From Pleurotus ostreatus/Saccharomyces cerevisiae fusant (lineage: Eukaryota > Opisthokonta), in NCBI GenBank assembly GCA_024196135.1, contig JAMQCK010000002.1:62001-126000 (forward strand): 64,000 nt of DNA. Direction: 5' to 3'. Of the stretch, positions 1 through 11,451 are shown piece by piece. The first letter of the stretch is position 1. Each line of letters opens with the position of its first letter. A model generated the notes under the pieces. It was given only the letters and a program-made list of their open reading frames with translations. It was not told the DNA's origin and did not search any database. The translations under genes and the position numbers were made by a program.

Positions 1-489
1 CGCATCCACTCCGAGCCCTCCGTCCCCCTTTTCGCCGGCCGCCACCGCGCCGTGCACAACCCGCGCGGCGCCCCCGCCAACGACCTCGGCGACTTCAGCA
101 TCTTCCGCCAGACAGGCGCCGCCGAGGGCGACCTCGAGGAGCCCTTCTACGGCACGGGCACGGAGGCGCTGCGCAACGTGCGCGACGTCGCCGCGCGCCG
201 CGTGCCGCTGTATCACAACTCGAGCACGGAGTGGGTGGCGGAGACGGTGGAGATCGTGGATCCGAGCGACTACGGCTTGATAGAGACTGCGTCGTGTAAC
301 GGCGTGCAGAGGCCGCCCTACTTCCCGCCGCGATACGCGATGGGGGAGGACCTGTCCCCGATGACCGTGCGTGACCCTTCTTACTCATCCCTGACCCGAC
401 TGAGCGACATCCCTCAGACATGCTCGGAGTCGGCTGAAGAATCAGACGACCACGATAGTTCCGACCGTGACTCGCTTACAAGTTCATAA
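1..489 (+). CDS. C-terminal part of an unrecognised protein (5' partial)
   Basis: The frame is open from base 1 to the TAA at 487-489, about 162 residues, and continues upstream of the window, so the true start is missing. The residues are hydrophilic, with a proline/aromatic patch (PPYFPPRY) near residue 106 and a Ser/Asp/Glu-rich tail ending in SLTSS. Such a tail is typical of a disordered C-terminus. There is no transmembrane segment or catalytic motif in this part. Codon use is GC-rich like the verified genes nearby, which supports coding. I do not recognise the family. Confidence 0.6.
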   Translation, partial: RIHSEPSVPLFAGRHRAVHNPRGAPANDLGDFSIFRQTGAAEGDLEEPFYGTGTEALRNVRDVAARRVPLYHNSSTEWVAETVEIVDPSDYGLIETASCNGVQRPPYFPPRYAMGEDLSPMTVRDPSYSSLTRLSDIPQTCSESAEESDDHDSSDRDSLTSS

Positions 490-819
490 CGGGCGGATCC
501 TCTCCTTTCATGTCCCCTCGTTGACTGTATCAGGTTTCTTTGCTTCATCTGGGGCTGGGCATCGATTGCTCAGAGTGTTGTTGTTCTACTTATGTATCCC
601 TCCTCGTTCTCCTTATATATCTTACCTTCTACGAAGGACTTTGAAGTACTTCATCAGGACAGTGCTGCTAATTACGCGTTCCTATACTTATCTCCCGCCG
701 TGTAGCATGTCCGACGAACTGTTTTTCTAGGGTTTATCAGACCGTATCCGAAGCTGTATAATTTAGATCCTATGGTACAAACGAAAAAATCCTCTGAACC
801 ACAACGAATACTTCATGCG
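490..819. other. Intergenic, convergent 3' ends
   Basis: 330 bp between the stop of the partial gene on + and the stop of the leucine-rich-repeat ORF on -. AT content is higher than in the flanking coding DNA, as expected for 3' untranslated sequence. I see no gene here. Confidence 0.6.
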
Positions 820-2124
820 CTAAGTAACCATCCCCATCGCATGCATGACAATCCGCACAAAGGAAAGAAAGTCGAACAAAGCCTGCAGCAGTTCCTTTCT
901 GAGGCGGACCACCTTCATCGTCGGCGCGCCATCGGGAGGATCATCCATCCTCAGCGTCGCGTACTCCTCCACCTCGTCCGTAAACCGAGTGAGCTCCAGA
1001 GCCTTGCACGTCTGCGACAACGACGTCAAGAACTCAATCCTCGTCGCCTCGTCCCTCGCCAGCGAGCGCCGCATGTCCTCCTGCCCACTCTCCTCATCCT
1101 CCAGCATCCGATCCGTCTCCGCCTCGCCCCACTCCTCTATCTCCTTGTCCTCGCGTATGATCAAGCAGAGACGCTTGACGCCCGAGAACGCCCGCCCCAG
1201 CCACCAGCGCACGTAGTCCAGGTCTCGATGGGGCGCTAGTAGCGGCAACACCAGGTCGAGGGTCTCGATGTGTGGCATGCTCAGCTGCGCCCCCGAGCGC
1301 GGAATCAGCTCCCAAAGCCCGCGGTCCATCGCCACCTGCGCCGTGCTCTCCGATAATTTGAGGCGCTTGAGTGTTGTGAGGCGCGCGATGGAGCGAAGGA
1401 GCTGGCTCATGGTGCTTAGATTGCAGTTCCCGCGGAGGTAGATAACCTCCAGACGAGGTAGGATGCCGCGGACAGTAAGTAGCTGATTAGCGAATGTCGG
1501 GTAGGTGGTGAGGCGTCGGACACCGGGAAGGGGGAGGATGAAGGAGATGTTGGAGGATAGAATTGATAGAACTGAGAGGTCCGCCACGTTTGGGTTCGCT
1601 GTTAGGAAGGCGAGTAGCGTATCCAGCTTCGTCTTGTTCGAATCGATGACGAACGCGGTGAGGCTCGGTAGCCTGAGGCCTCCGAGGATGACGGCGAAGT
1701 CGATTTGCTGCATTGTGTCTAGCAACGTAAGGCGCACAAGTTGGGACGCCTTGATTGAGCTCAGCAGCCAATTTCGGAGGAGGCTACCTTTCACGAAGAG
1801 CCCCGTCGAGATAGTGAGTGCTTTGAGGGTAGAGATCGCGCGCGGTACTGCCTTGGTACGGAGAGAGAAGATGTCGGCATATTCCATGCCCCCTACATGC
1901 AGCACCTGGCACGACGCAGAGCGTATCCCCCGTAAGAGATCGCAGAAGGCCTCACTCGCCGCATCCTCTTCGTCTCCTGAGTCTGCCTCATATATAAAGA
2001 TGTTGATGTTGACCAGAGGAACTTTTGGTAATATCGAGAGCGTACGATACGCCTCGTGCGCATCCTCTGCGAGGTCGATACCCAGGTCAACGCGGAAGAT
2101 GTCTGGCTCAGGGCGCGGTGTCAT
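820..2124 (-). CDS. Leucine-rich-repeat protein of the F-box-associated type, lacking an F-box
   Basis: A single uninterrupted frame of 434 residues. It has irregular leucine-rich repeats (for example LPSLTAFVIDSN, LPRLEVIYLRGNCNLS, LTTLKRLKLSES), an acidic stretch after about residue 330 (EEWGEAETDRMLEDEE) and a Leu/Phe-rich C-terminus. This resembles the repeat half of the many basidiomycete F-box/LRR proteins. The sequence starts directly in repeat-like material, however, and the start ATG is closely preceded in frame by a stop, so no F-box is attached. An F-box-bearing ORF lies 1.5 kb upstream on the same strand (3649-4125). Either this is an F-box-less paralogue, or it is half of a broken or mis-joined gene. 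Function is inferred only from the repeat pattern. Confidence 0.6.
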   Translation of the reverse strand: MTPRPEPDIFRVDLGIDLAEDAHEAYRTLSILPKVPLVNINIFIYEADSGDEEDAASEAFCDLLRGIRSASCQVLHVGGMEYADIFSLRTKAVPRAISTLKALTISTGLFVKGSLLRNWLLSSIKASQLVRLTLLDTMQQIDFAVILGGLRLPSLTAFVIDSNKTKLDTLLAFLTANPNVADLSVLSILSSNISFILPLPGVRRLTTYPTFANQLLTVRGILPRLEVIYLRGNCNLSTMSQLLRSIARLTTLKRLKLSESTAQVAMDRGLWELIPRSGAQLSMPHIETLDLVLPLLAPHRDLDYVRWWLGRAFSGVKRLCLIIREDKEIEEWGEAETDRMLEDEESGQEDMRRSLARDEATRIEFLTSLSQTCKALELTRFTDEVEEYATLRMDDPPDGAPTMKVVRLRKELLQALFDFLSFVRIVMHAMGMVT

Positions 2125-3648
2125 CCTGCAGACTCATCAGGAAACGGCCTTCCGCTATCGGGGTGCCTCACAAAGTATGGGGCAGCGACGTAGTAGACGC
2201 GTGGACATGTTGCTCCCATAGTGCGGGATAGTTGGCCATAGCTGAGGCGGGCGGCCGCGTAGCGTGACGTAGCAGACCGTAGATACTTACAACGCTATCG
2301 TCAGCGCTGTTGCTAGCTGCTACAATATATCATCTTGAGTAGGATTCCGGTCTGAGTTTGCGGCCATTGAATTGAGTTACAAGTGATTTTGGTGCCGAAC
2401 CAGTTCTATTCCTTCTGAGGACGCATGTAGCTAGTCGTGACTAGACTACTTATACTGTAGATAGATATAAAGGTCGGCCCACCATGTCTGGAAAACTATA
2501 CATGCAACACCGGGTACTGCATTTCGTACGACTCATTCCAATCCTTTTCCTTCCTTTTCGTGACCGGTACTAAGGATGTTGGACATGGGGCAGCATCGAG
2601 GCAGGTACTCGTCGAGAACGCGCCTGGCGACTTTGCATAATTGTACGCATGCACGCGCACACATGTCTCTGAGGAGTGTGTGAGAGGAAGGACGTGAGGG
2701 AGAGGGTGCTGCCGCAATGTACTGCTTTCGCCGCATCACGGCCACGAAGCCTCGCAAGAGGCAAGGTTGGGTGACCGATGAAGGCAGAGAAGAGCAGCGG
2801 CGATGGATCCCCAAGTCCTTTTCAAACTCCGCCGGCAATACGCGGTGATCACGTGGCCATTCCGTTCTCGTCCGCCGCGCTTGCGTGATTTCGTCCTCTA
2901 CCTCCTCCATCTCCCTCGCTCATCGTGTTCTCAGCCATACACCTCACTGCTGCGGCTCTGACTGATAGTACGGCTACCACGAAATTGTCTACGCAGGCGA
3001 CTTGAAGACTCGCGGTCGACGCGCCTCCGATCCCGGCCATGCTGGCAGCATCTTGTGAAAAGCACTTACCCCGCGGTAGCCTCCTCACGACTCTGGTCGG
3101 ATTTTTCTCCCCTCATGCCTCGCTCAGGGCGCAAACAGCATCCTTGATCATGTGTTGAATCCAGTCGGTGCTCGTGTCAGGTATGTGCCATGTAAAATGT
3201 ATTCCTTGCGTGTGCTCACCATCATCCGTAGGATGGCCGTCAATTCATCCCCTCCCTCCCCGTCCGTGCCGATTTCTCGCGGTTCAGCCAGTCTCGCCCC
3301 ATCAATGATAGTATCACCGGTTTCTCCCTCCTGTTGAGTGTCGAGTGTGGTGCGCACCTGTACAATTAGTCTCGAGGCATATGCTTAGTCATAAAGTACT
3401 GTTCTGAAATACATTGGTCTTTTTTCCTATTTCTTTCTGTGGTTCAGCCCGTCTGTATAGACCAAGTGAATGAAACAACTGCAAGAATAAGTGTGAACAG
3501 CTGCATAGCTGGAGGCTACTACGATAATCTGCACGAAAAGCGGTCAGCTATGTAGTACTACCCGACCTATGCGTGACACTACGCGGCGCTACGGCGTGCT
3601 ATAGGAGACGGGTGTGCTGCTATCCAGGTGAATATATTCGGGACTTGT
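2125..3648. other. Intergenic stretch between the LRR and F-box ORFs
   Basis: About 1.5 kb with only short frames on both strands. None has convincing composition or splice sites that join it to the flanking ORFs. A GTAAGT-type donor read on - near 2289 could mark an intron in the 5' leader of the LRR ORF, but I found no partner exon. No repeat or mobile element was recognised. Confidence 0.4.
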
Positions 3649-4125
3649 CTACCTGGCTACGAGAGCTACGGGGGTCGACATAGCTGCCCGTAGACATGTC
3701 AGCATTTCCTGATGGAGCGCCAACCGCGCGAGAGGAAGACAAGAGTTCGGGATGCATTCGTCAGAGGCTCCGACATGTATATTTTTTGGGAGATAGCGGG
3801 CTGCGCCGTGACTCTCGAAGCAAGCGGGCTCGATGAGGGCGTTCCACCGAGAGCAGACGAGCGCAGCGGCGTGCAGCTCGGGCTCCGCCATAAAGTCGCA
3901 GATGAGGAGGAGCAGCTCGGTGGGAAGGTCGTTAGCTGGTCCTTCGGCTTTTTGTGGTTTGACAGGCTCGACCGGTGGCGAGAGGAGGGCCTCTTTCTCG
4001 AGACGTTCTTTGCGACGCTGGGCGATGGCTTCGGGCAGGTCGTTGATGCCCATGATGCGAGCGCGCCGTCGGATTGCAGAGTGCATGATGCCCGCCGATT
4101 TTGTGGATCGCAGAGGTGAGGGCAA
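3649..4125 (-). CDS. F-box domain protein, short or incompletely modelled
   Basis: 158 residues. A canonical F-box core lies at about residues 64-103, with the signature DLPTELLLLICDFM followed by ALVCSRWNALIEPACF. F-boxes bind Skp1 and recruit substrates to SCF ubiquitin ligases. The N-terminus is basic and charged (RRRARIMGINDLPEAIAQRRKERLEKEA). Downstream of the F-box the frame loses recognisable character, and a possible intron begins with GTCGGA shortly after YLPKNIH. The 3' end, and therefore the substrate-binding region, is uncertain. The gene is divergent from Rsp5, with 473 bp between the starts. It may belong with the F-box-less repeat ORF at 820-2124. Confidence 0.65.
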   Translation of the reverse strand: MPSPLRSTKSAGIMHSAIRRRARIMGINDLPEAIAQRRKERLEKEALLSPPVEPVKPQKAEGPANDLPTELLLLICDFMAEPELHAAALVCSRWNALIEPACFESHGAARYLPKNIHVGASDECIPNSCLPLARLALHQEMLTCLRAAMSTPVALVAR

Positions 4126-4598
4126 GAGGCAAAGTTGGGCAGACCTGCCACGGTACCGCCGAAACCATTGATTCTGCTGTAGAGCATCTGATGTGACTCA
4201 CCGATAGGGAGGTTGCGGTGCGCACAGCAGCGAGGGCTGTTGCGCGCCAAAAGTCTGTGCAATGATATATTTACGACCTGTGGGCGTGTGGGTGGTGCAG
4301 AAGAGTTCCCAAATCGAGTTCAAGCGCAGGCGGAGCGTCAACAATGACATGGAGGCGACTTCCGGACCGGACGGAAGTACGGAACAAGGCACGGCCGACA
4401 TTCTCGCACAGCCGCGGTCTGTGACGACCGTGACCACGAATTTCTCCCTTCCGAGCTCCCAAGCGAACGCCAACGCTTAGTTCAACTCTCGTGCAACAGC
4501 TGTCGACGCCTGCGACCCGGCTCGTAGCGACCAGCGTCGCAACATATCACTCCCTTCATCTTATCGTACTCCTCCCGGTTTCGGCTTGGTAATCCACC
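4126..4598. promoter_or_regulatory. Divergent promoter region, F-box gene / RSP5
   Basis: 473 bp between two start codons facing away from each other. It must hold the upstream elements of both genes. I see no clear TATA box; assignment rests on gene arrangement only. Confidence 0.4.
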
Positions 4599-7597
4599 AT
4601 GACCAACCCTCCTGGTGCATTGTGAGCGGGACGAGCCAGGTGAAGAGCTCTCATACTGATAGACTCACGCAGGAGGAAGAAGATTAGAGTGACTGGTACG
4701 CGCCTGCAAGAAATATCGCGCCCTGGCGGAAACCTAACTGTCCTGCAGTTGTTGCCGCAGACGGTCTGTCGAAGCGCGATGTATTTCGCCTCCCGGATCC
4801 CTTCGCGGTCATAACCGTCGACGCGGAGCAGACCCACACGACCAGTGTCATCAAGAAGACGCTGAACCCATACTGGAACGAGTCCTTCGACATGTAGGCG
4901 CCCTCCTCATAATCCCGCGTTTAGATACTCATCTGTCCTGCAGCACCGTCAAGGACTCGTCTGTGGTAGCTGTCCAGATCTTTGACCAGCGCAAGTTCAA
5001 GAGAAGGGACCAAGGATTCCTTGGAGTTGTCAATGTCCGGGTCAGCGATGTGCTCGATCTCGAGCTTGGTGGTCACCGTGCGTAACCATGCAGTGTATGA
5101 CTCCACATGCGCTGACATCTCCCTTGCAGAAATGCTCACCATGGATCTGAAGAAGTCCAACGACAACCTTGTTGTCCACGGCAAGCTCATTCTTTATCTG
5201 TCCACCAACGTCAACCAGCCCATATCCAACCCTGGGCCCTCCCAGGTCAATGGCCTGTCCACCGCACTCGCCGACATGGGCATCTCCCACGGGCCTTCTC
5301 CGTCCGCCAGTACCTCGAACCTCGCCGCTTCAGCGGGCGCCACGCCGAATTCCCTATCCCGGACCCCGAGTTCCCACGGCCAGGACACAGCTACTGGTGG
5401 TATAGCCATGCCTACTCCGAGTTTGGCACCTGCCACCACTACAGACGCGGAGCAGACCACATCTCCTACCCAGCCGTCCCCCACTTCCCGCCCTGCGAGC
5501 CAGAACGAAGCCTCCGCGCAACCTCAGGCCACACCCGCAGCTCAGCAGGCCGTTCCTCCGACCTCCCCCAGCCAGACCACGAACAATCAGCAACAGATGC
5601 GGAACTTCAACCCGAACGTTGACCAGTATGGACCATTGCCAAATGGCTGGGAGCGCCGGATCGATCCCCTTGGCCGCACGTACTACGTCGATCACAACAC
5701 CCGTACAACGACCTGGAATCGCCCATCGTCCAACCAGACGGTCAACGACAACGCTCAGAACAGTGAAACGAATGCCGCACGCGATCAACATGCGCGTCGC
5801 ATTCTCGCCGATGACCTGCTGGAGGCCAACAGCAACAACGCCGCTGGGAACAGTGTATATCGCACGCCGTCGGCGGCCGCCTCTACGACACCGTCACAAA
5901 TCTCGGCTAACAACAATGTCACGACCGCTGGTTCTGGTCAACTTCCCCATGGCTGGGAGGAGCGCTATACGCCCGAAGGCCGCCCGTACTATGTCGACCA
6001 CAACACGCGCACGACGACCTGGGTGGACCCGCGCCGGCAGACCATCATCCGTGTCATGGGCCCCAACGGGCAGGGCTCCGCCCTCCAGCCGCAAACAATC
6101 TCGCAGCTGGGCCCGCTTCCCTCGGGCTGGGAGATGCGCCTGACCTCGACCGCGCGCGTCTACTTCGTCGACCACAACACGAAGACGACGACGTGGGACG
6201 ACCCGCGCCTGCCGTCGACGCTCGACGCGAACGTCCCGCAGTACAAGCGCGACTTCCGCCGGAAGCTCATCTATTTCCGCTCCCAGCCGGCGATGCGGGC
6301 TCAGCCCGGGAACTGCCAGATTAAGGTCCGGCGGAACCACATCTTCGAGGACAGCTACGCGGAGATCATGAGGCAGACGCCGAACGACCTGAAGAAGCGT
6401 CTGATGATCAAGTTCGATGGCGAGGACGGTCTGGATTACGGTGGTTTGTCGAGGTATGTGTGGCGAGGTGATCATCATGATCTTGACTGACAAATCCTAC
6501 AGAGAATTCTTCTTCTTGCTCTCGCACGAGATGTTCAACCCGTTCTACTGCTTGTTTGAGTACTCGGCCCACGACAACTACACTCTGCAAATTAACCCCG
6601 CCTCCGGCGTCAACCCGGAGCACTTGAACTACTTCAAGTTCATCGGTCGCTGCCTCGGTCTTGGTATCTTCCACCGGAGGTTCCTCGATGCGTACTTCAT
6701 CACCAGCTTCTACAAGATGATCCTGAGGAAGAAGGTCACGCTGGCTGACTTGGAGAGTGTGGATGCTGAGCTTTACCGCGGCATGGTCTGGATGTTGTAC
6801 GTGTCTGCCTTCGTTCAATCCACGCTCGTAGACTGACCATTCTTCTAGGGAAAACGATATCACGGATATCATAGATGAGACCTTCACGACCATGGAGGAG
6901 CGCTTCGGCGAGATGGTCACCATCGAGCTGAAGCCCGGAGGCGCGGACGTCCAGGTTACGGAGGAAAACAAGAAGGAATACGTCGACCTCATCGTCGAGT
7001 ACCGCATCTCGAAGCGCGTCAAGGAGCAGTTCGAGGCCTTCATGTCCGGCTTCAGCGAGCTCATCCCGCTCGACCTGATCACCGTCTTTGACGAGCGCGA
7101 GCTCGAGCTCCTCATCGGCGGCATGTCTGAGATCGATGTGTACGTCCACCACCCCTTCTCCCATTCATGCCTTCCCGCTAACTCCCACTCTAGCGACGAC
7201 TGGACTAAGTTCACCGACTACCGCGGGTACGAGATGAACGACGAGGTCATCCAGTGGTTCTGGAAGTGCGTGCGCAGCTGGCCGCCCGAGCGCAAGTCGC
7301 GCCTGCTCCAGTTCGCCACCGGCACCTCGCGTATCCCCGTCAACGGCTTCAAGGACCTCCAGGGATCCGACGGCCCGCGCCGCTTCACCATCGAGAAGTC
7401 CGGCGACCCGTCGCAGCTGCCCAAGAGCCACACGTGCTTCAACCGCATCGACCTGCCGCCGTACAAGGACTACGCGAGCCTCGAGCAGAAGCTGACGCTT
7501 GCGGTAGAGTGCGTCTTCTCTAGTCCTTTTCACCTTCTCTGCCAGTTTACTAACACGACGTCCTCGCAGGGAAACCGTCGGCTTCGGCAACGAGTAA
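4599..7597 (+). CDS. RSP5: HECT-type E3 ubiquitin ligase, Rsp5/NEDD4 family
   Basis: Nine exons: 4599-4621, 4673-4695, 4749-4893, 4944-5077, 5130-6453, 6503-6796, 6849-7139, 7194-7508 and 7570-7597. They give 858 residues with every junction in phase. The order is that of Rsp5: an N-terminal C2 domain (about 8-120, with [16 protein letters not shown]), a Ser/Thr/Pro/Gln-rich linker, and three WW domains near 275-305, 377-408 and 436-468, each with the YxVDHNT..TTW pattern. The HECT domain covers about 530-858. The catalytic cysteine is in SHTCFNR, about residue 826. Rsp5 ubiquitinates membrane transporters and many other proteins, usually through PPxY adaptors such as alpha-arrestins, one of which lies at 34435-36425. 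The first two exons are only 23 nt each. Identification is very secure. Confidence 0.96.
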
Positions 7598-7780
7598 GCG
7601 GCTCGTTGGACGTACAGACACACAGAACGCGGGTGCGATTCGGTTGCGGACATGGGTTTTGGCTGCGCTCTCTTTCCCTCTCTTTGTACCAGTATTCTAG
7701 CCTCTTACTCGTCTCGACTAATGTGCGTGCGCTACGTGCTACTACAGTAACTATATGGATACAGATAAGATATGGGCGGG

Positions 7781-9773
7781 CTAGCACTTCCTGAACGCGA
7801 AGGCGATGTAGACGTCTGCAAGGGAAGGAAGGTTAGGACAGGGGAAAAGGGAACAGGGCAGGAGGGACTCACTGGCAGCGTCCCACTGATCCTCGGTCAT
7901 GTTGCTCTCCCCCTCCTCGTTCATGACCTTCATGCGGATGAGCAGCTGCTTGAATTCCTTCTTCTCGCTCTCCTGGAAGACCTCGCCGAATGGCTCTTTG
8001 TAGATCGGAAGTAGGCCGTACTCCGCTGCTAGCCTGATGTCGGGGAACAATGGGGAGAAAACGGTGCAGAAAAAGAAAAAGAATGACAGAGAGGAAAGGA
8101 AAATCTCATCAGACAACTGGCACGCAGGCGCGGAGGTGACTACATACTTGACAAAGGGATCCCAGTGTACTAGATACTCCGGCACATTGTCGACGGCGTC
8201 TTGCAAGTAGAACCAATACCTGTGACCAAAATTCGAGTCATGGGTGCGCTCGTCGAACTTGACGTTGTAGACGGAGTTTCCCCATGACAGGTCGTGTTCG
8301 TCTTCATCGACGTCATCGAGATGTGAACTGCAATGCCGAAAATCAGTACAGCTCAATATGGCGGGTAGCAATTGCTCACAGCAAAAAGTCAGCGCTGGGT
8401 ATAGTGCCGATGAAGATGCCGCCTTGTCGAAGATATCTGCTAACGTTGTCGAGCATACATCGCGCCTTCGCCTCCGTTTCGAATGCGTAGTGCATGCAAA
8501 ATTGCATCGAAACGACGTCGAATGGCGTGCGCAATACATCTGGTGGCAATGCGCGGCCTATGGGTTCGGTGAAGCAGTCGAGTGCGAGGAACAAGGCTTC
8601 TGGACGGGCGCCTCGCAACGATTTGTAGCGCTGCTCGCCCTGCTGAACGGAGACGGCCGCGATATCTGGGTACGCGAAGTCAGGATACCGTTATCACAGG
8701 CTAACGTTGCTACGCACCTGCACCGACGTAGTGCCTTGCATTCGCTTTTTGCCACTTGTTGATGTCGCCGCCCTTCCCACATCCCAGATCGAGCACCTTG
8801 CCACGCAGGCGTTCTTTTCGAGAGTAGTTGGGGGAGCTCTGCAGAGCAGGATGTGCGAATTTCGTGATGATGACAGATTTGACCCAGTTGTTAAACGCTT
8901 TGAGCGCGAAGATGGGTGACTCGACGCGCTTATCGACGCCTACTTCTGGTCTTGCATTGTCTGCGAGGACGTGAGTATGTATCCGTAAGGAAGTATCTGC
9001 GACGCACAGTGAGCTGCGACAACCCCTGTATCTCCAATAAGCTTCTTGTTGGGTGGCGGCCGGTCCTCGTCCAGCTCTCTTGACGGTGAACGCTTGCGCT
9101 TGCTCAGTGTCACTGATCCCTTGCCGCGGAAGTGCTGGAACTGCTCCATTTCGGCCTTTGATAAAGGTATCATGACCGAGCCGGCAGGGGTCAGGCGCTT
9201 CTTGGGCTGATATGCAGTTCGTGGAGGCGGCGGGGGAGGTGGGGGTGCCATGGCACCGTGTGGTGACGTGGGACGCGTGGCCGTCCGAGCGCCGTTCAAC
9301 GTAGAAGACGAAGAGGAGGGCCGCGACGTGCGCTCTGGTGACTCCGGTGCTACTGGCTGTGGCGCAGGCCTCCCATTCGAATGTGCGGCGGGGGATGGCG
9401 TGAAGAGACCCGCGCTCGATAAGGATGTGCGGGACGAGGATGACGAGGGGCGATGCGCAAAGTACCCTTCGTCGTCGCGCGATGACTGCCCGCGGCGTAG
9501 AGGGTCGGAGTACGCGAGCTTGTCCTCTGGCTCTGTCTGGTGAACGAGATGGGCGAGGGACGCGGACCGCGATGACGGGGTGCGGGTCAGGGGTGGGGGG
9601 TCATCGTTGAGGAGCACGCTGAGGTCTGTTGCGCGTTTACCTATTGACGGGCTTGCAAGGGGGGAGGAAGAGTAATGGGGCGCTTCTTGGGGGCGTGTGA
9701 ACGGGCTGGGGGTTGGGTGGGACGGAGATAGTGGCGAATTGAGCGCGTCGCGCACAGGATCAAACGCCGGCAT
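7781..9773 (-). CDS. ABD1: mRNA cap guanine-N7 methyltransferase
   Basis: Six exons: 9773-9008, 8960-8718, 8665-8380, 8327-8148, 8033-7873 and 7815-7781, giving 556 residues. The enzyme transfers a methyl group from S-adenosylmethionine to N7 of the mRNA cap guanine in the nucleus. The SAM-binding loop [11 protein letters not shown] is near residues 311-321. It is followed by the conserved [17 protein letters not shown] and [12 protein letters not shown] segments. The C-terminus YIAFAFRK is typical of the family. About 230 N-terminal residues are Pro/Ser-rich and look disordered, with an eight-proline run; this is much longer than the leader of yeast Abd1. The gene ends 183 bp from RSP5, tail to tail. 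Intron 4 (8147-8034) contains a long pyrimidine tract. Confidence 0.93.
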
Positions 9774-10112
9774 GGTCGAGGTTTCGGGGAGGAAGCGCCA
9801 GCGCTGCCGCGGTCGGGGTGCACGTCTTGCTCAACAAAAGCCACCAAAGGCCAAAACAGGCGTTTGTGTGCACATGTCCATCAACAGCCTCCCACGCGAT
9901 CACATGCTCGGCAGGCCCCTCTGCTACCTCTTACTGCTTGCACTAGTTTACTTCCAGTCTGCCCATCCAGCTAACCCTGGCTCACCATGACCACACGCGC
10001 GTCCTACCGGAGCCATGACCTATGCTGCCCACCGCGCCGCAGTTGCGCTGCGCCGGCCCGCAGGCCTTATAATCACCAGCACCCTCTTTTTCGCCCATCC
10101 GCCCCCGTCTAG
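9774..10112. promoter_or_regulatory. Divergent promoter region, ABD1 / DUF7330-like gene
   Basis: 339 bp between divergent starts. TTATAAT at 10067-10073 lies 40 bp before the + strand ATG and is followed by a CT-rich stretch, a common fungal core-promoter arrangement. No other motif was recognised. Confidence 0.4.
10067..10073 (+). promoter_or_regulatory. TATA-like element
   Basis: TTATAAT, 40 bp upstream of the ATG at 10113 and followed by a CT-rich tract. Position is plausible for a fungal core promoter. Confidence 0.3.
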
Positions 10113-11043
10113 ATGATAATCGACTGCGAGAAATACCCTCCGACTCTGACAGGCGAACAGCTTTTATCCAGCCAACTCCAGGATGAAGCCCAGGAACAGC
10201 CTTTCGAGGTCAGCTTTTATATGCTCGTCCGAACGTACGCAATCCTCAACGCCATTCACCCACCCCAGTCCCCCACGTCAGAACGAACGAGCCAGCTGAG
10301 CGATACAGGCGAATATATGTCTCCAAAACCAGAGAACTACATCTTCGTCTCTCGCACGGAGAGCGAAGGTCATATCAATGCCACCTGCCTTCTCGACCCT
10401 CGCCTCCCCGACACCACAGCGCCCATGAAGGTCATCATCACGCCAGACATGTCCTACGACAGCGCCAAAGTCGACCGCAGCGCTGGCGAGCACCTCGAGC
10501 TCGTCACCGCCGCCGCACCAATTCACTGCGACCTGACCATTGTCCCCCACGACCCGCGCTCCCTCGACCTCGGACGCCGCAAGATCACCATCCTCCTCCA
10601 AACCACAGGCAAGCTCTGCAAACTCCGAGTCGTACGTCCCCAAATCCCCCCATCTTACCCGTTGCCTCAAATTCACCACCTTCCTCCCCTCACAGAAAGC
10701 CCCCGCCCTCGAACACCGCGCGCCCCTCAGCATCTTTCTGCACACCTCCAACGCGACCGCCTCGCTCTACATCCCGCGCTCCTTCAGCGGCATCCTGAGT
10801 GTCAATGCGTCCTGTGCGTGCATCCGGATGTCCAAGGCGCTCTCCCGCAGCGCGCAGCCCTTCGGCTTCGCCGCGGGCGCTACGCGCTACTTCGTGGGCG
10901 ATCCCTCGGCGTGTCGATTGGAGGACATGCAGAGGGGCTGTAATGGGGACGAGGCGCATATTTCGACGCCTAATGGGGTGGTATGGATCCGGTATGAGGA
11001 CGAGCAGCCGTCGGTGCTGGCGAGGATGCTGGCATTATCATAA
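10113..11043 (+). CDS. DUF7330-like conserved fungal protein
   Basis: Two exons, 10113-10631 and 10696-11043, give 288 residues; the intron is 64 nt. The second half has the repeated beta-strand style of the agaricomycete DUF7330 family: ASLYIPRSFSGILSVN, then alternating hydrophobic strands, TRYFVGD, and a C-terminal GVVWIRYEDE. Family function is unknown, and members occur in many copies in mushroom-forming fungi. No signal peptide or membrane segment is visible, so it is probably intracellular. The ATG at 10113 is the first in frame after the TATA-like element. The family call comes from remembered pattern rather than a search, so it is moderate. Confidence 0.6.
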
Positions 11044-11451
11044 ATGTTTGCGTCCTGTTTGTTCGTTCTTTATCATCCGTGATCTCATCTCGGATTCGTC
11101 ATTTCATCAGACAGACAGACATAGGTCTCGTAGGTATCAGTCTCACGCGAGCAGGCGCATAAGTAGTCCCACTGTACAACCGAATGTATAACCACTGTCA
11201 ATCGAGTCCGCATCTATATACAGTCGAAGAGGCAAAGAAGGTGAGGGTCGTAAGTACACAGCAACGTCAAGTGGAGGGTAGGAGAAATAGATGGAGGCAA
11301 GATCGTACAGAGATAGAATGAGATGAGGTGAGGTAGAGGGAATCGTAAGGGGGAAGTAACAGGTAGGAGAGATAGTATTGAGGAAGTGAGGATCCTAGAA
11401 AGGCGTGAAATGTGGAAGTAGAAGAGAGAAAGGGCAGACAGCCCCAGGAAG
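11044..11451. other. Intergenic, convergent 3' ends
   Basis: 408 bp between the stops of the DUF7330-like gene (+) and the low-complexity protein (-). The + strand is purine-rich (GAGG/AGAT runs). No gene seen. Confidence 0.5.

Noticed and set aside
95..421. Antisense frame of 108 codons under the first partial gene
   Set aside because: An Arg/Ser-rich mirror of a GC-rich coding strand with no motif; it is a shadow of the + strand gene.
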